This document shows, one piece after another, positions 26,434 to 34,366 of a stretch of DNA of 64,000 nt. The position numbers were made by a program, and so were the translations under genes. The DNA is from Halalkalibacter oceani. Lineage in GTDB: Bacteria > Bacillota > Bacilli > Bacillales > Bacillaceae_D. The notes under the pieces were generated by a model. The model saw only the letters and a program-made list of their open reading frames with translations, was not told the origin of the DNA and did no database searches. Every line of letters begins with the position of its first letter. Within the stretch, counting starts at the first letter, position 1. The stretch covers positions 1-64,000 of the forward strand of contig NZ_JAMBOL010000002.1 of the NCBI RefSeq assembly GCF_023715605.1, given 5' to 3'.

Positions 26434-27552
26434 ATGAAGCGAATTTCTGAAGCATTGGAAAAAAAAGAGATTATGAACGCGGCGATTATTCAACATGTAA
26501 AACAATACATCCACAAGAAGTATCCTCAATACTCTTCTCAGCAGAGGGCACGGGTTTTTGCAAAAGCTCTCCAGCAAATGATAGAGCAATCCCTTCCAGA
26601 TTATGATGAAGAAGCTAAAATGCTTATTCGATCGCGCTTGCTGCAACGCCACATGTCAGCTACATCCTTTCAGCTTAATGCGTTACATATTTTTGAAGCG
26701 AGTCTTGAAGTCGTTCCGCTCACTGACTCCAAACTTGTGCTTCTCCAATGGTTAAAAGAAAAAACAGATATCCAGGACGAACATCTGGAGAGCTTTGTAA
26801 AAGAACTGTTAGGTGAACCTTTTACTGAAGAGGCTGCAGCAGCCAGTGAGGAGTTGCCAGCTCTGCCTTTCAGTGAAAAGAAAAGGCCAAAGAAGCTTCA
26901 GCCGAAGATGCTGGCTTCCATTTGTTCCGTGATAGCAGGGCTATTGCTCGCTTTCTATCTTTTTTCATCACCATTTTTGAAGGAGGAAGCAGCGGACGTT
27001 TCTCACCAGCTTAAACGAGAGGAACTCGCCGCGGAGCAGCCTTTAGGGAAAGCGGCAGCGATAGGTCCACCTAATGCTTTGCCGGCGACTCTGCAATTTC
27101 AGCTGATCGACGAAAAAATGTTGCATGAATGGCTTACGGGGCGTGACTCGCTGCTGGCGGATGAACCTTATTTCTCGGCGATTTTGCAAACGGCGCAAGA
27201 GTTTAATGTCCATCCGCTGCTTTTGTTTGCGATCACTGGTCAGGAGCAGGGGTTTGTCCCGCGAACTCATGAACGAGCGGAGACAATCGCCAATAATCCG
27301 TTTAATGTGTTTCATAGCTGGGAGGATTTTAATACAGACGTGAAAGAATCAAGCGAAATAGCGGCAAGAACTGTCGTTAATTTGAGTGAAAATAGACCGG
27401 CCGGGTTTGATCCGATTCAGTGGATTAATCGAAAATACGCAGAGGATGAAAATTGGTGGCGCGGTGTCCGCGCGCTATTTGAACAGCTTCGAGATGATGT
27501 CGGGCAAATTGAGCAGGGTGGAAAAAGAGAAGCAGCGGACAAGGCCTCTTAA
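26434..27552 (+). CDS. Membrane-anchored protein with C-terminal lysozyme-like domain
   Basis: This 372-residue protein has an N-terminal helical cytoplasmic region (residues 1-160) and one transmembrane helix at about 160-182 (MLASICSVIAGLLLAFYLF). A short linker leads to an extracellular domain at about 255-360. There PLLLFAITGQEQGFVPRT followed by NNPFNVFHSW and WINRKYAEDENWW resembles the glucosaminidase/lysozyme fold, with the Glu of GQEQGF in the catalytic position. It may cut or bind peptidoglycan near the membrane. The ribosome site is weak. The full family is not recognised. Confidence 0.65.
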   Translation: MKRISEALEKKEIMNAAIIQHVKQYIHKKYPQYSSQQRARVFAKALQQMIEQSLPDYDEEAKMLIRSRLLQRHMSATSFQLNALHIFEASLEVVPLTDSKLVLLQWLKEKTDIQDEHLESFVKELLGEPFTEEAAAASEELPALPFSEKKRPKKLQPKMLASICSVIAGLLLAFYLFSSPFLKEEAADVSHQLKREELAAEQPLGKAAAIGPPNALPATLQFQLIDEKMLHEWLTGRDSLLADEPYFSAILQTAQEFNVHPLLLFAITGQEQGFVPRTHERAETIANNPFNVFHSWEDFNTDVKESSEIAARTVVNLSENRPAGFDPIQWINRKYAEDENWWRGVRALFEQLRDDVGQIEQGGKREAADKAS

Positions 27553-27627
27553 ACAGCGTGCCGCACGCCCAGTTCAAAATAGAGCGAGCAGGACGGAAGC
27601 CGCTTTCTGCCCGCTTAATGTGGCTTG

Positions 27628-27816
27628 TTATATTTGGCGCGGACGGTTCATGCGGTATTTGATTAAGGAGAGGATAGAAAGGATAAGGAGAACCCCGCAA
27701 AGCACAGTGAAGAAAATGCGGAAGACATTTTCATTTAAATACGAGCTGATCCCGCAGGCGAGGGCGGCGATGAAATAAACAAGGCTGTAGAACAGGTGCT
27801 TATTCGGTTGTCTCAT
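27628..27816 (-). CDS. Small two-helix membrane protein, 62 residues
   Basis: A short protein (MRQPNKHLFYSLVYFIAALA...) with two transmembrane helices and a basic C-terminus (KYRMNRPRQI). AAAGGAGG lies 9 nt before the ATG at 27816; the TTG at 27822 is too close to it. It is convergent with the lysozyme-like gene. Function unknown. Confidence 0.65.
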   Translation of the reverse strand: MRQPNKHLFYSLVYFIAALACGISSYLNENVFRIFFTVLCGVLLILSILSLIKYRMNRPRQI

Positions 27817-27892
27817 AACCAATCACCTCCTTTTTATTCCTATACCCGGATTTCAAAATACGTTAAACTTCGCCGCCTCATTCGGGTAAGTG

Positions 27893-28336
27893 CTAAACAA
27901 GCTCAGAATGCGGGTTCAAAAAGTTGGCGCGAATTCGATTGTATTTCATTTTGAAGGCGTCAAGATTTTGTTCAGTCAGCAACCCGAAACCGAATACATA
28001 AATAAGGTCGGAAGTGGAAAGTTGATGATTGATCACCTCTTCGACCGTATAAAAAGACGCTTCCCGTTTGGAAAACTGGTCACGGATGGCTCGTTGCCGG
28101 AATGACTCCCGTTTGTTTTCCGCCGTTTCGGTACAGATGACGGTGTAGACACAAAAGAGATTCATCTGGGATTTCGTAATGTGGAATGCCTCTCGCTCCT
28201 CGGGTGGAATATTGGCGAAATATTCTTCTTCAAATTCCTTTTTCGGCTTCATCGATCGAATGCTGACTTGTCGTGGGTGCCCGGTTGTCTCATGCTGTCT
28301 ATGGACGGTATATTCATTTACGGCTACAAGTTTCAT
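27893..28336 (-). CDS. Hypothetical protein, 147 residues
   Basis: A charged cytosolic protein with a strong ribosome site (GAAGGAGGC) in front of its ATG. It starts MKLVAVNEYTVHRQHETTGHPRQVSIRS and contains an acidic helix KKEFEEEYFANIPPEE and a helix-strand C-terminal half. No signal, membrane helix or known motif was found. It may be co-transcribed with the small membrane protein 77 bp downstream. Confidence 0.65.
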   Translation of the reverse strand: MKLVAVNEYTVHRQHETTGHPRQVSIRSMKPKKEFEEEYFANIPPEEREAFHITKSQMNLFCVYTVICTETAENKRESFRQRAIRDQFSKREASFYTVEEVINHQLSTSDLIYVFGFGLLTEQNLDAFKMKYNRIRANFLNPHSELV

Positions 28337-28443
28337 CTTCCTGCCTCCTTCACTGCGATTCTTTCTTTTTCGTTTCTTGAAGTAGATATAACCGATTTAT
28401 CATTTTCTTAATCCTAAAACGCGAGAAAGCTGCAAGTAATTGC

Positions 28444-28471
28444 TTGTAACCCTTTACATTTAAGGTATAAT
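28444..28471 (+). promoter_or_regulatory. Promoter of the aldo/keto reductase gene
   Basis: TTGTAA, 16-bp spacer, TATAAT, 41 bp upstream of the start codon. Confidence 0.6.
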
Positions 28472-28512
28472 GAAATTGCATAAAGTGCTGTAAATAAGGA
28501 GAGGTGAAGCTG

Positions 28513-29481
28513 ATGGAATATCAAACAATTGGCAGAACGGGGATTAAAGTCTCAAGCTTATGTTTTGGCACGATGTCATTTGGCGGTGTTGCCGATGAAG
28601 AAACGTCGAAGGCAATGTTTAACCGCTGTCGTGAAGCAGGAATTAATTTTTTTGATTGCGCCAATGTCTATAATGGTGGCGCGGCGGAGGAGATTCTTGG
28701 ACGTTGTATAGAAGGCAGCCGCGACGAGCTGATTTTAACAACGAAGGTGAACGGTGCTGTAAAAAAAGGGGTAAACAACAGAGGCTTGTCGCGCCGCCAT
28801 ATTACGATGGCGATCGAAGACAGTTTGCGACGTTTAAAAACGGACCGGATTGAATTTTATTTTGTTCATGCCTTTGATCCCGATACGCCAATTGAAGAAA
28901 CGCTGTCAGCGATGGATGACCTGCAACGTCAAGGGAAAATCCTATACCCTGCCGTCAGCAACTGGGCGGCCTGGCAGATTGCAAAAGCGTTAGGGGTGTC
29001 GGCCAAAGAGCATTTGGCCCGCTTTGAATGTATTCAACCGATGTATAATCTTGTAAAACGACAGGCCGAGGTTGAAATTTTACCGTTGGCCCAATCTGAG
29101 CAAATGGGTGTTATCACCTACAGTCCGTTGGGTGGCGGCCTTTTAACCGGAAAATACCGCAATCAAAGTGGAAGCGGACGTCTCGTCGAGCAGGATAATT
29201 ACCGAATCCGTTACGGTGAAAAGAGCTATTTCGACATCGCCAACCGCTTCGATGAGTATGCAAACGATCACGGCGTCGCCCCCGCCTCTCTCGCCGTAGC
29301 CTGGGTCATGTCCCACCCGGCAGTGACCGCGCCGATTATCGGTGCGCGTAATCTCGAACAGCTCGAACCTTCTCTCGATGCCTTAACCATTCAATTGACG
29401 GAAGAGCAACGCAATGAAATTTCGCAATTGTCTCCCGCACCGGCACCGGCTACTGATCGGTCGGAGGAAGGGGTTAGATAA
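28513..29481 (+). CDS. Aldo/keto reductase
   Basis: This 322-residue NADPH-dependent oxidoreductase has the family features GRTGIKVSSLCFGTMSFGG, FFDCANVYNGG (catalytic Asp and Tyr), LTTKVN (Lys) and FYFVHAFDPDTPIEETL (His). The cofactor-binding segment comes late (VTAPIIGARNLEQLEPSL). It is close to the YdhF/YhdN-type group that reduces aldehydes. ATG at 28513 is used because AAGGAGAGG lies before it; GTG at 28504 overlaps that site. It is monocistronic between a promoter and a terminator. Confidence 0.9.
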   Translation: MEYQTIGRTGIKVSSLCFGTMSFGGVADEETSKAMFNRCREAGINFFDCANVYNGGAAEEILGRCIEGSRDELILTTKVNGAVKKGVNNRGLSRRHITMAIEDSLRRLKTDRIEFYFVHAFDPDTPIEETLSAMDDLQRQGKILYPAVSNWAAWQIAKALGVSAKEHLARFECIQPMYNLVKRQAEVEILPLAQSEQMGVITYSPLGGGLLTGKYRNQSGSGRLVEQDNYRIRYGEKSYFDIANRFDEYANDHGVAPASLAVAWVMSHPAVTAPIIGARNLEQLEPSLDALTIQLTEEQRNEISQLSPAPAPATDRSEEGVR

Positions 29482-29493
29482 GATCGATGATGT

Positions 29494-29526
29494 AAAAAGC
29501 CCTTTAATTTTTTGGGGCTTTTTTAC
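29494..29526 (+). terminator. Terminator of the aldo/keto reductase gene
   Basis: AAAAAGCCC and its complement GGGGCTTTTTT around a T-rich loop, 13 bp after the stop codon. Confidence 0.8.
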
Positions 29527-29617
29527 ATTGCTGTTGAAATAATTCTAAATAAATTTTATAATAAATAAATAAAAAAATTTTTAATATACTATTATTAGGA
29601 AATGGCGTGGTATTAAA

Positions 29618-30253
29618 TTGGAAAACGTAAGAGATGATTTTGAATTTTTGACATCGCTAATTCGTGGAATTGCAGCGCAGTTCGGTAATCGTTGTGAAGT
29701 GGTTTTGCATGATTTAACAGGAGATTACGACAGTACAATTGTGGCGATTGAAAATGGTCATGTCACAGGAAGAAAGGTTGGGGATCCGGGAAGCAATTTA
29801 GGCTTGGAAGTGTTAAGAGGCACAGTGAAAGAAGGAGATCGCTATAATTATCTGACGCAGACAAAGGATGGGAAATTATTAAGATCAACTACGATTTATT
29901 TGCGTAACAATAAACAGGAGACGATTGGTTCTATTTGCATAAATTTTGATATTTCCGATTTTATGATGGCGGAAAATGCAATTAAGTCACTGACGTTACG
30001 TGATACAGATCAGGAAGTGAAAGAAGTTTTTGTCAACGATGTGAATGAATTGCTCGATTTTTTATTGCAGGAATGTCAAAATGAAATCGGCAAGCCGGTA
30101 TCCCATATGTCTAAAGAAGAGAAAATGCAGGCAATAGAGTTTTTAGATAAGAGAGGTGCATTTTTAATTAAAAAAGCCGGGGATAAGGTCTGTAAATTTT
30201 TTGATATTTCGAAATTCACTTTGTATAATTATTTGGATGATATCCGATCATAA
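29618..30253 (+). CDS. YheO/DauR-type transcriptional regulator (PAS-like plus HTH)
   Basis: This 211-residue protein has the YheO-like PAS domain in its N-terminal half (LIRGIAAQFGNRCEVVLHDLTG, IGSICINFDISDFM). A C-terminal helix-turn-helix of the DauR/YheO type follows (FLDKRGAFLIKKAGDKVCKFFDISKFTLYNYLDDIR). DauR represses D-arginine catabolism in Pseudomonas; homologs often sit next to RidA and amino acid or ureide degradation genes, as here. It starts with TTG behind a weak ribosome site. It begins the AT-rich island and probably controls it. The ligand is unknown. Confidence 0.85.
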   Translation: MENVRDDFEFLTSLIRGIAAQFGNRCEVVLHDLTGDYDSTIVAIENGHVTGRKVGDPGSNLGLEVLRGTVKEGDRYNYLTQTKDGKLLRSTTIYLRNNKQETIGSICINFDISDFMMAENAIKSLTLRDTDQEVKEVFVNDVNELLDFLLQECQNEIGKPVSHMSKEEKMQAIEFLDKRGAFLIKKAGDKVCKFFDISKFTLYNYLDDIRS

Positions 30254-30263
30254 AGAAGCTTTT

Positions 30264-30303
30264 AAAAAGAGGGAGCCCTGCTATGTAGGGGCTCCCTCTT
30301 TTT
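30264..30303 (+). terminator. Terminator of the YheO-like gene
   Basis: AAAAAGAGGGAGCCC with its complement GGGGCTCCCTCTTTTT, directly after the stop codon. Confidence 0.92.
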
Positions 30304-30318
30304 AACTATTCAAAAGTA

Positions 30319-30332
30319 TTGAAAGCGCTTAA
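30319..30332. promoter_or_regulatory. CcpA binding site (cre) upstream of the -35 box
   Basis: TTGAAAGCGCTTAA is a good cre match. It ends 7 bp upstream of the -35 box of the promoter at 30340. Sites upstream of -35 activate in genes such as ackA, so activation rather than repression is possible. Confidence 0.65.
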
Positions 30333-30339
30333 AAAATAT

Positions 30340-30367
30340 TTGACAATTCAAAATTAGACTTTATAAT
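30340..30367 (+). promoter_or_regulatory. Promoter at the head of the catabolic island
   Basis: TTGACA, 16-bp spacer, TATAAT, giving a leader of about 130 nt before the RidA gene. Confidence 0.85.
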
Positions 30368-30501
30368 TAAAATAAATAATTTTTATTAAAACTAAAAAAA
30401 AATAATTTTCATTGGGAGGTTATCTGACGAATGTATTGCTGAAGAATAATTTAATTCTTTATGATGGTTTAAGAAATAACACAAACAAGGAGAGAGTATG
30501 A

Positions 30502-30963
30502 ATGAACTTTGAACAGAGGTTAGCAGACTTAAATATTGAATTACCGGTTGTTTTAGATAAACATCTTCCTTTTTCCTCCGGGGTGATTGTTGATAACTTA
30601 GTTTATTTATCAGGACAAACATGTTTGATGGAGGGTGGAATGAAATATACTGGGGTGGTTGGTTCATCAGTTACAATACAACAGGCTGAAGAAGCAGCAG
30701 AAATATGTATTCTCAATTTACTTGGAGCTTTAAAGGAAATGATAGGAGATTTAAATAAAGTTAAAAAAGTTGTGAAAGTAAACGGTTATGTAGCATCGGA
30801 AAAAACTTTTACGGATCAGCCACAGGTTATTAATGCAGCTACAAATTTGCTTAATAAAATATTCGGAGAGGATAACCAACATGCAAGGGCAGCTATCGGT
30901 GTGGCATCGCTTCCAATGGGAACGCCAGTTGAAATAGAAATGATTGTTGAGCTAAGAAAGTAA
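30502..30963 (+). CDS. RidA/YjgF family protein (first)
   Basis: A 153-residue protein of the YjgF/YER057c/UK114 family in its longer form: LPFSSGVIVDNLVYLSGQT, KVVKVNGYVAS and HARAAIGVASLPMGTPVEIEMIVEL. The Arg in HARAAIGV matches the catalytic Arg that hydrolyses reactive imines and enamines. It is probably deaminating an unstable intermediate in the island's pathway, which is an inference from position. AAGGAG is followed by overlapping ATGs. It is 1.5 times the distance from the TRAP genes expected for one operon (405 bp). Confidence 0.85.
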   Translation: MNFEQRLADLNIELPVVLDKHLPFSSGVIVDNLVYLSGQTCLMEGGMKYTGVVGSSVTIQQAEEAAEICILNLLGALKEMIGDLNKVKKVVKVNGYVASEKTFTDQPQVINAATNLLNKIFGEDNQHARAAIGVASLPMGTPVEIEMIVELRK

Positions 30964-31368
30964 TTAAGGCGAAGTGTTTATTGTGAAAAATAGGTAAGTC
31001 GAACGCTCCGAAAAAGTAAAGTTTAGAGTCTTGAACATTCTCACTCTAATGAAGTATACATAAGCTTTAATAAAAATTTGACTTTTGGCTTGTGTGATGA
31101 GCGGTCTTTAAAAAAGAATAAACCCTGCTCTACGACTTGAATTACTCTAACTTGCAGGTGGTGCGTTCCCTTTCATTTAGACAGTATATAAAAAATCTGA
31201 TTATTCTAAGTAAACAGATCAATCGATAAGATAGCAACTTGTCATTCCCTTTTCTTTAGAATATTAAATGTCTGGTAACCTGGTTACCTAAAGTTTTAGG
31301 GAGTGGCAAGTTTGGTCTTCTAAAGTAATCCTAATAGATAATGCGAATGAAGTAAGAGAGGTGAAAAA
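30964..31368. other. Long intergenic region holding an IS-end remnant
   Basis: 405 bp without a gene. About 31235-31310 is collinear with the left-edge insertion sequence end: shared blocks TTGTCA, TGGTAACCT, CCTAAA, AGGG and GTGGCAA occur in the same order with nearly equal spacing. It also contains the perfect palindrome GGTAACC-T-GGTTACC (31274-31288). No transposase reading frame remains next to it; I saw nothing else in the rest. Confidence 0.6.
31235..31310. mobile_element. Degenerate insertion sequence end (solo remnant)
   Basis: Same orientation as the end at 974-1048. The distance from the first to the last shared block is 64 bp here and 68 bp there. Divergence and lack of a transposase suggest an old insertion or deletion product. 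Confidence 0.55.
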
Positions 31369-31899
31369 ATGTTTTTCTTAAAATTTACTGAAAGAGTAAA
31401 CAAAGTACTCCAAATTGTTTTAACTGCGATTTTTATAACTATGACTCTCTCTACTTTTCTAGGGGTGCTAGTGAGATTTGTTTTTAGAGCTCTAGACATT
31501 CAAGTCACATTTCCTTGGACTGAGGAATTATCAAGATATTTAATGATCTGGTTAGTGTTTATTGGGGCTTCTTTAGCGGCCCGGACTGATCAATTAATTT
31601 CAGTAGAAGTTTTGGTTCATACTCTTCCAAGATTTATAGGGATAGCAATAAAACTCTTTTCTTTACTTATTACTTTCGTATTTTTTGTATATTTAACTTT
31701 AATTGGATATGAATTAGCTTTTAATCAAGGGTTTAACCAAACGTCTCCTATTTTAGGTATACCAATGATGATTGTATTTCTTTCTATGTTTTTAGGTTCA
31801 ATTTTAGGAATGTTAAATTTAATAGCTTTATATTTGGAATCTGTTTTCTTAAAAAAAGATATTAGATTCACATCCATGGAAGAAGACTCAGTTGAATAA
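31369..31899 (+). CDS. TRAP transporter small permease (DctQ)
   Basis: A 176-residue, four-helix membrane protein of the DctQ family. It has the signature FPWTEELSRYLMIWLVFIGASLAAR (residues about 47-72), with the conserved Glu and Arg at the subunit interface. It partners the large permease 33 bp downstream. Together with DctP it imports a carboxylate or amino-acid-like solute using the sodium gradient. GAGAGGTG precedes the ATG. Confidence 0.92.
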   Translation: MFFLKFTERVNKVLQIVLTAIFITMTLSTFLGVLVRFVFRALDIQVTFPWTEELSRYLMIWLVFIGASLAARTDQLISVEVLVHTLPRFIGIAIKLFSLLITFVFFVYLTLIGYELAFNQGFNQTSPILGIPMMIVFLSMFLGSILGMLNLIALYLESVFLKKDIRFTSMEEDSVE

Positions 31900-31932
31900 A
31901 ATCATAACATTTAATTGACGGGAGGGAGTACA

Positions 31933-33210
31933 TTGGCTGGAACTATGCTTGTCATATTTTTAATTTTATTTATTTTAAGCGTCCCTATTGCAGCTTCTTT
32001 AGGTCTTTCATCTATATGGGCAATTCAATTAGATGGTCAATCAATAAATATTGTGGGTCAGAAAGTATTTGCTGGAATAGATAAATTCGTTTTAATGGCG
32101 ATTCCTTTTTTCATATTAGCAGGAAATGTAATGCAGAATGGTGGTATCGCAAGACGTCTTATGAATTTGGCTAGTGCGTTAGTAGGCTGGTTTAGAGGAG
32201 GATTCGGAGCAGCTACTGTTTTATCAACAATGTTTTTTTCATCAATGTCGGGGTCATCTTCAGCTACCACGGCAGCCATTGGCTCAATTACAATCCCTCA
32301 AATGGAAAAAAAGGGGGTGCCGAAGAACTATGCTACAGCACTAGTTGCGTCTTCCGGAGAATTAGGAGCTATTATACCACCTTCCACAACGATGATCATT
32401 TATGGGTTTGTCGCAAATGTTTCTATAGGAGGATTGTTTTTAGCTGGTATTATACCAGGTTTGTTAATAGGTGTTTCTTTAATAATAACCTTTATAATAC
32501 TCGCCAGGGTAATGGGGTTTGACCCTCCAACTAAAATAGAAAAGGAAATTTGGTTGAAAGAATTATGGAAAGCTTTTAAAGATGCATTTTGGGCCTTGAT
32601 GATGCCGGTAATTATTTTAGGTGGTATTTATTTTGGATATTTTACTCCAACGGAGGCAGCTGTCATTGCGGTAGTTTACGGGTTTATAATCGGATTCTTT
32701 GTCTATAAAGAGATAAAAATTAAAGATTTAATGAATATTTTTAGCAAGTCAGCTATTACTTCAGCGATAGTTCTATTAATTGTTGGGTTCTCTGCAATAT
32801 TTAGCTATATTTTAACGGTTAATAAAATTCCTCATGCAGTTGGCGAAATGATTGTTCAATTAACTGGGAATCCATATTTATTCTTATTGCTTGTTAATAT
32901 AGTGGTCTTTATCGCGGGAATGTTCATGGAGACAGCAGCGGCAATATTAATCATTGCTCCAATATTAACACCCGTAGCAACTCAATTTGGTATCGATCCT
33001 ATTCACTTTGGAATCATTATAATAGTTAATTTGGCTATTGGGATGGTAACGCCTCCGGTAAGTCTGAATCTGTTTTTAGCCTGTAAAATTGCAAATCTGA
33101 GGATTGAACAACTATTCAAACCGATGTTACTGTTTCTATCAGTTTTGATAGTTAATCTTTTAGTAATTACCTATATACCAGCTATTTCATTATGGATTTT
33201 GTCCCTATAA
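31933..33210 (+). CDS. TRAP transporter large permease (DctM)
   Basis: A 425-residue DctM-type permease with about 12 helices: LSVPIAASLGLSS at the start, FSSMSGSSSATTAAIGSITIPQM, ATALVASSGELGAIIPPSTTMIIYG and GMVTPPVSLNLFLA. These are the ion-binding hairpin segments of the IT superfamily. The TTG at 31933 is used because GGGAGGGAG lies 7 nt before it; the upstream in-frame TTG at 31915 has none. It forms the channel with DctQ. Confidence 0.93.
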   Translation: MAGTMLVIFLILFILSVPIAASLGLSSIWAIQLDGQSINIVGQKVFAGIDKFVLMAIPFFILAGNVMQNGGIARRLMNLASALVGWFRGGFGAATVLSTMFFSSMSGSSSATTAAIGSITIPQMEKKGVPKNYATALVASSGELGAIIPPSTTMIIYGFVANVSIGGLFLAGIIPGLLIGVSLIITFIILARVMGFDPPTKIEKEIWLKELWKAFKDAFWALMMPVIILGGIYFGYFTPTEAAVIAVVYGFIIGFFVYKEIKIKDLMNIFSKSAITSAIVLLIVGFSAIFSYILTVNKIPHAVGEMIVQLTGNPYLFLLLVNIVVFIAGMFMETAAAILIIAPILTPVATQFGIDPIHFGIIIIVNLAIGMVTPPVSLNLFLACKIANLRIEQLFKPMLLFLSVLIVNLLVITYIPAISLWILSL

Positions 33211-33308
33211 CAAAGCCTGTGAAAAGGGGGAGTAGAGCAGAAGTTAATAGCTGTTATTAGGTTAAAAATACACTAAAATTTTGTCTGTTAAAGGAGAGTG
33301 TTTGAGTA

Positions 33309-34349
33309 ATGAAAAAAGGACTAATCACTGTAGTTGCTCTTTTGATGATTACAATTGTGGCAGCTTGTGGAGGAGAAAGTGGATCAACAGATAACCAAAG
33401 CGACTCTGGTAATAACGGGGGTGGTTCTGGAGATTCAGAACAAACATTTAAATTCACTTCCGGTCATACAACATCAGTAGAGAACCAGCAGCACGTTGGA
33501 TTGGTAGCGCTAGCTGAACTATTAGAAGAAAAAAGTGGTGGGAGTATTACGATGGATGTTTTTGAAAATTCTCAGCTTGGTTCCGAGCCAGTAATGTTAC
33601 AGGCAGTGCAAGATGGTAGTCAGCATATAGTTGCAACATCAAGTACATCGGTTTCAAATTTCATTCCGGAATGGGGGATTTTTGATATTCCATTTTTGTT
33701 TGAAAGTACTGAGCAGGCTGATGAAATAGTTAGAGGAGAAGTAGGCGACAGACTATTTGAAACTCTTCCGGAACATGGGTATAAAGGGTTGGCATGGTTA
33801 AGCTCCATAGAAAGAAATATTTATGGAACCAAAAAAATTGAATCTGTAGATGATTTTAAGACAGCGACTTTAAGGTCCATTGAAGCTCCGGGATTTGTTG
33901 AAACTTTTACAACACTAGGGGCTCAGGTTGTGACGATGCCTGGTAGTGAGCTGTACACTGCTTTACAGCAAGGGGTAGTAGAAGGCGGGGATAACTCTCC
34001 AGAACTTTTCCTTGGTTTAGGTCATGACGAAGTTTCCGACTACTATAACCTGACCAAAATTCATTATTTGCCTATTGCTATAATTATGTCACTTGATACT
34101 TGGGAAGCACTTACTCCTGAACAACAAGACATGGTTATGGCAGCTGCTCAAGAGGCTGCAGAAACAGGAAGTGCAGCTTATGCTCAATCATATGAAGAAT
34201 CATTTATTGAAATGGAAGAGTTAGGGGTCGAAGTTGTAAATACAGATCTTACAGGGATAGTGGAGGCAACAAAGCATTTAAAAGAAGAAATGGCGAATAA
34301 CATCCCTAGCGGAATGGAGTTATTAGAGTTAATTGAAAGCAACAAATAG
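33309..34349 (+). CDS. TRAP transporter substrate-binding lipoprotein (DctP)
   Basis: A 346-residue extracytoplasmic binding protein. The signal peptide ends TIVAACGG (lipobox Cys at about residue 21), followed by a Gly/Ser-rich linker and the DctP fold: FKFTSGHTTSVENQQHVGL, GLAWLSSIERNIYGTKK and FKTATLRSIEAPGFVETFTTLGAQVV. The Arg in the last segment is the residue that usually salt-bridges the substrate carboxylate, so the ligand probably has a carboxylate. AAAGGAG precedes the ATG. Confidence 0.92.
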   Translation: MKKGLITVVALLMITIVAACGGESGSTDNQSDSGNNGGGSGDSEQTFKFTSGHTTSVENQQHVGLVALAELLEEKSGGSITMDVFENSQLGSEPVMLQAVQDGSQHIVATSSTSVSNFIPEWGIFDIPFLFESTEQADEIVRGEVGDRLFETLPEHGYKGLAWLSSIERNIYGTKKIESVDDFKTATLRSIEAPGFVETFTTLGAQVVTMPGSELYTALQQGVVEGGDNSPELFLGLGHDEVSDYYNLTKIHYLPIAIIMSLDTWEALTPEQQDMVMAAAQEAAETGSAAYAQSYEESFIEMEELGVEVVNTDLTGIVEATKHLKEEMANNIPSGMELLELIESNK

Positions 34350-34366
34350 TTTAGGGGGAGTTAGAG

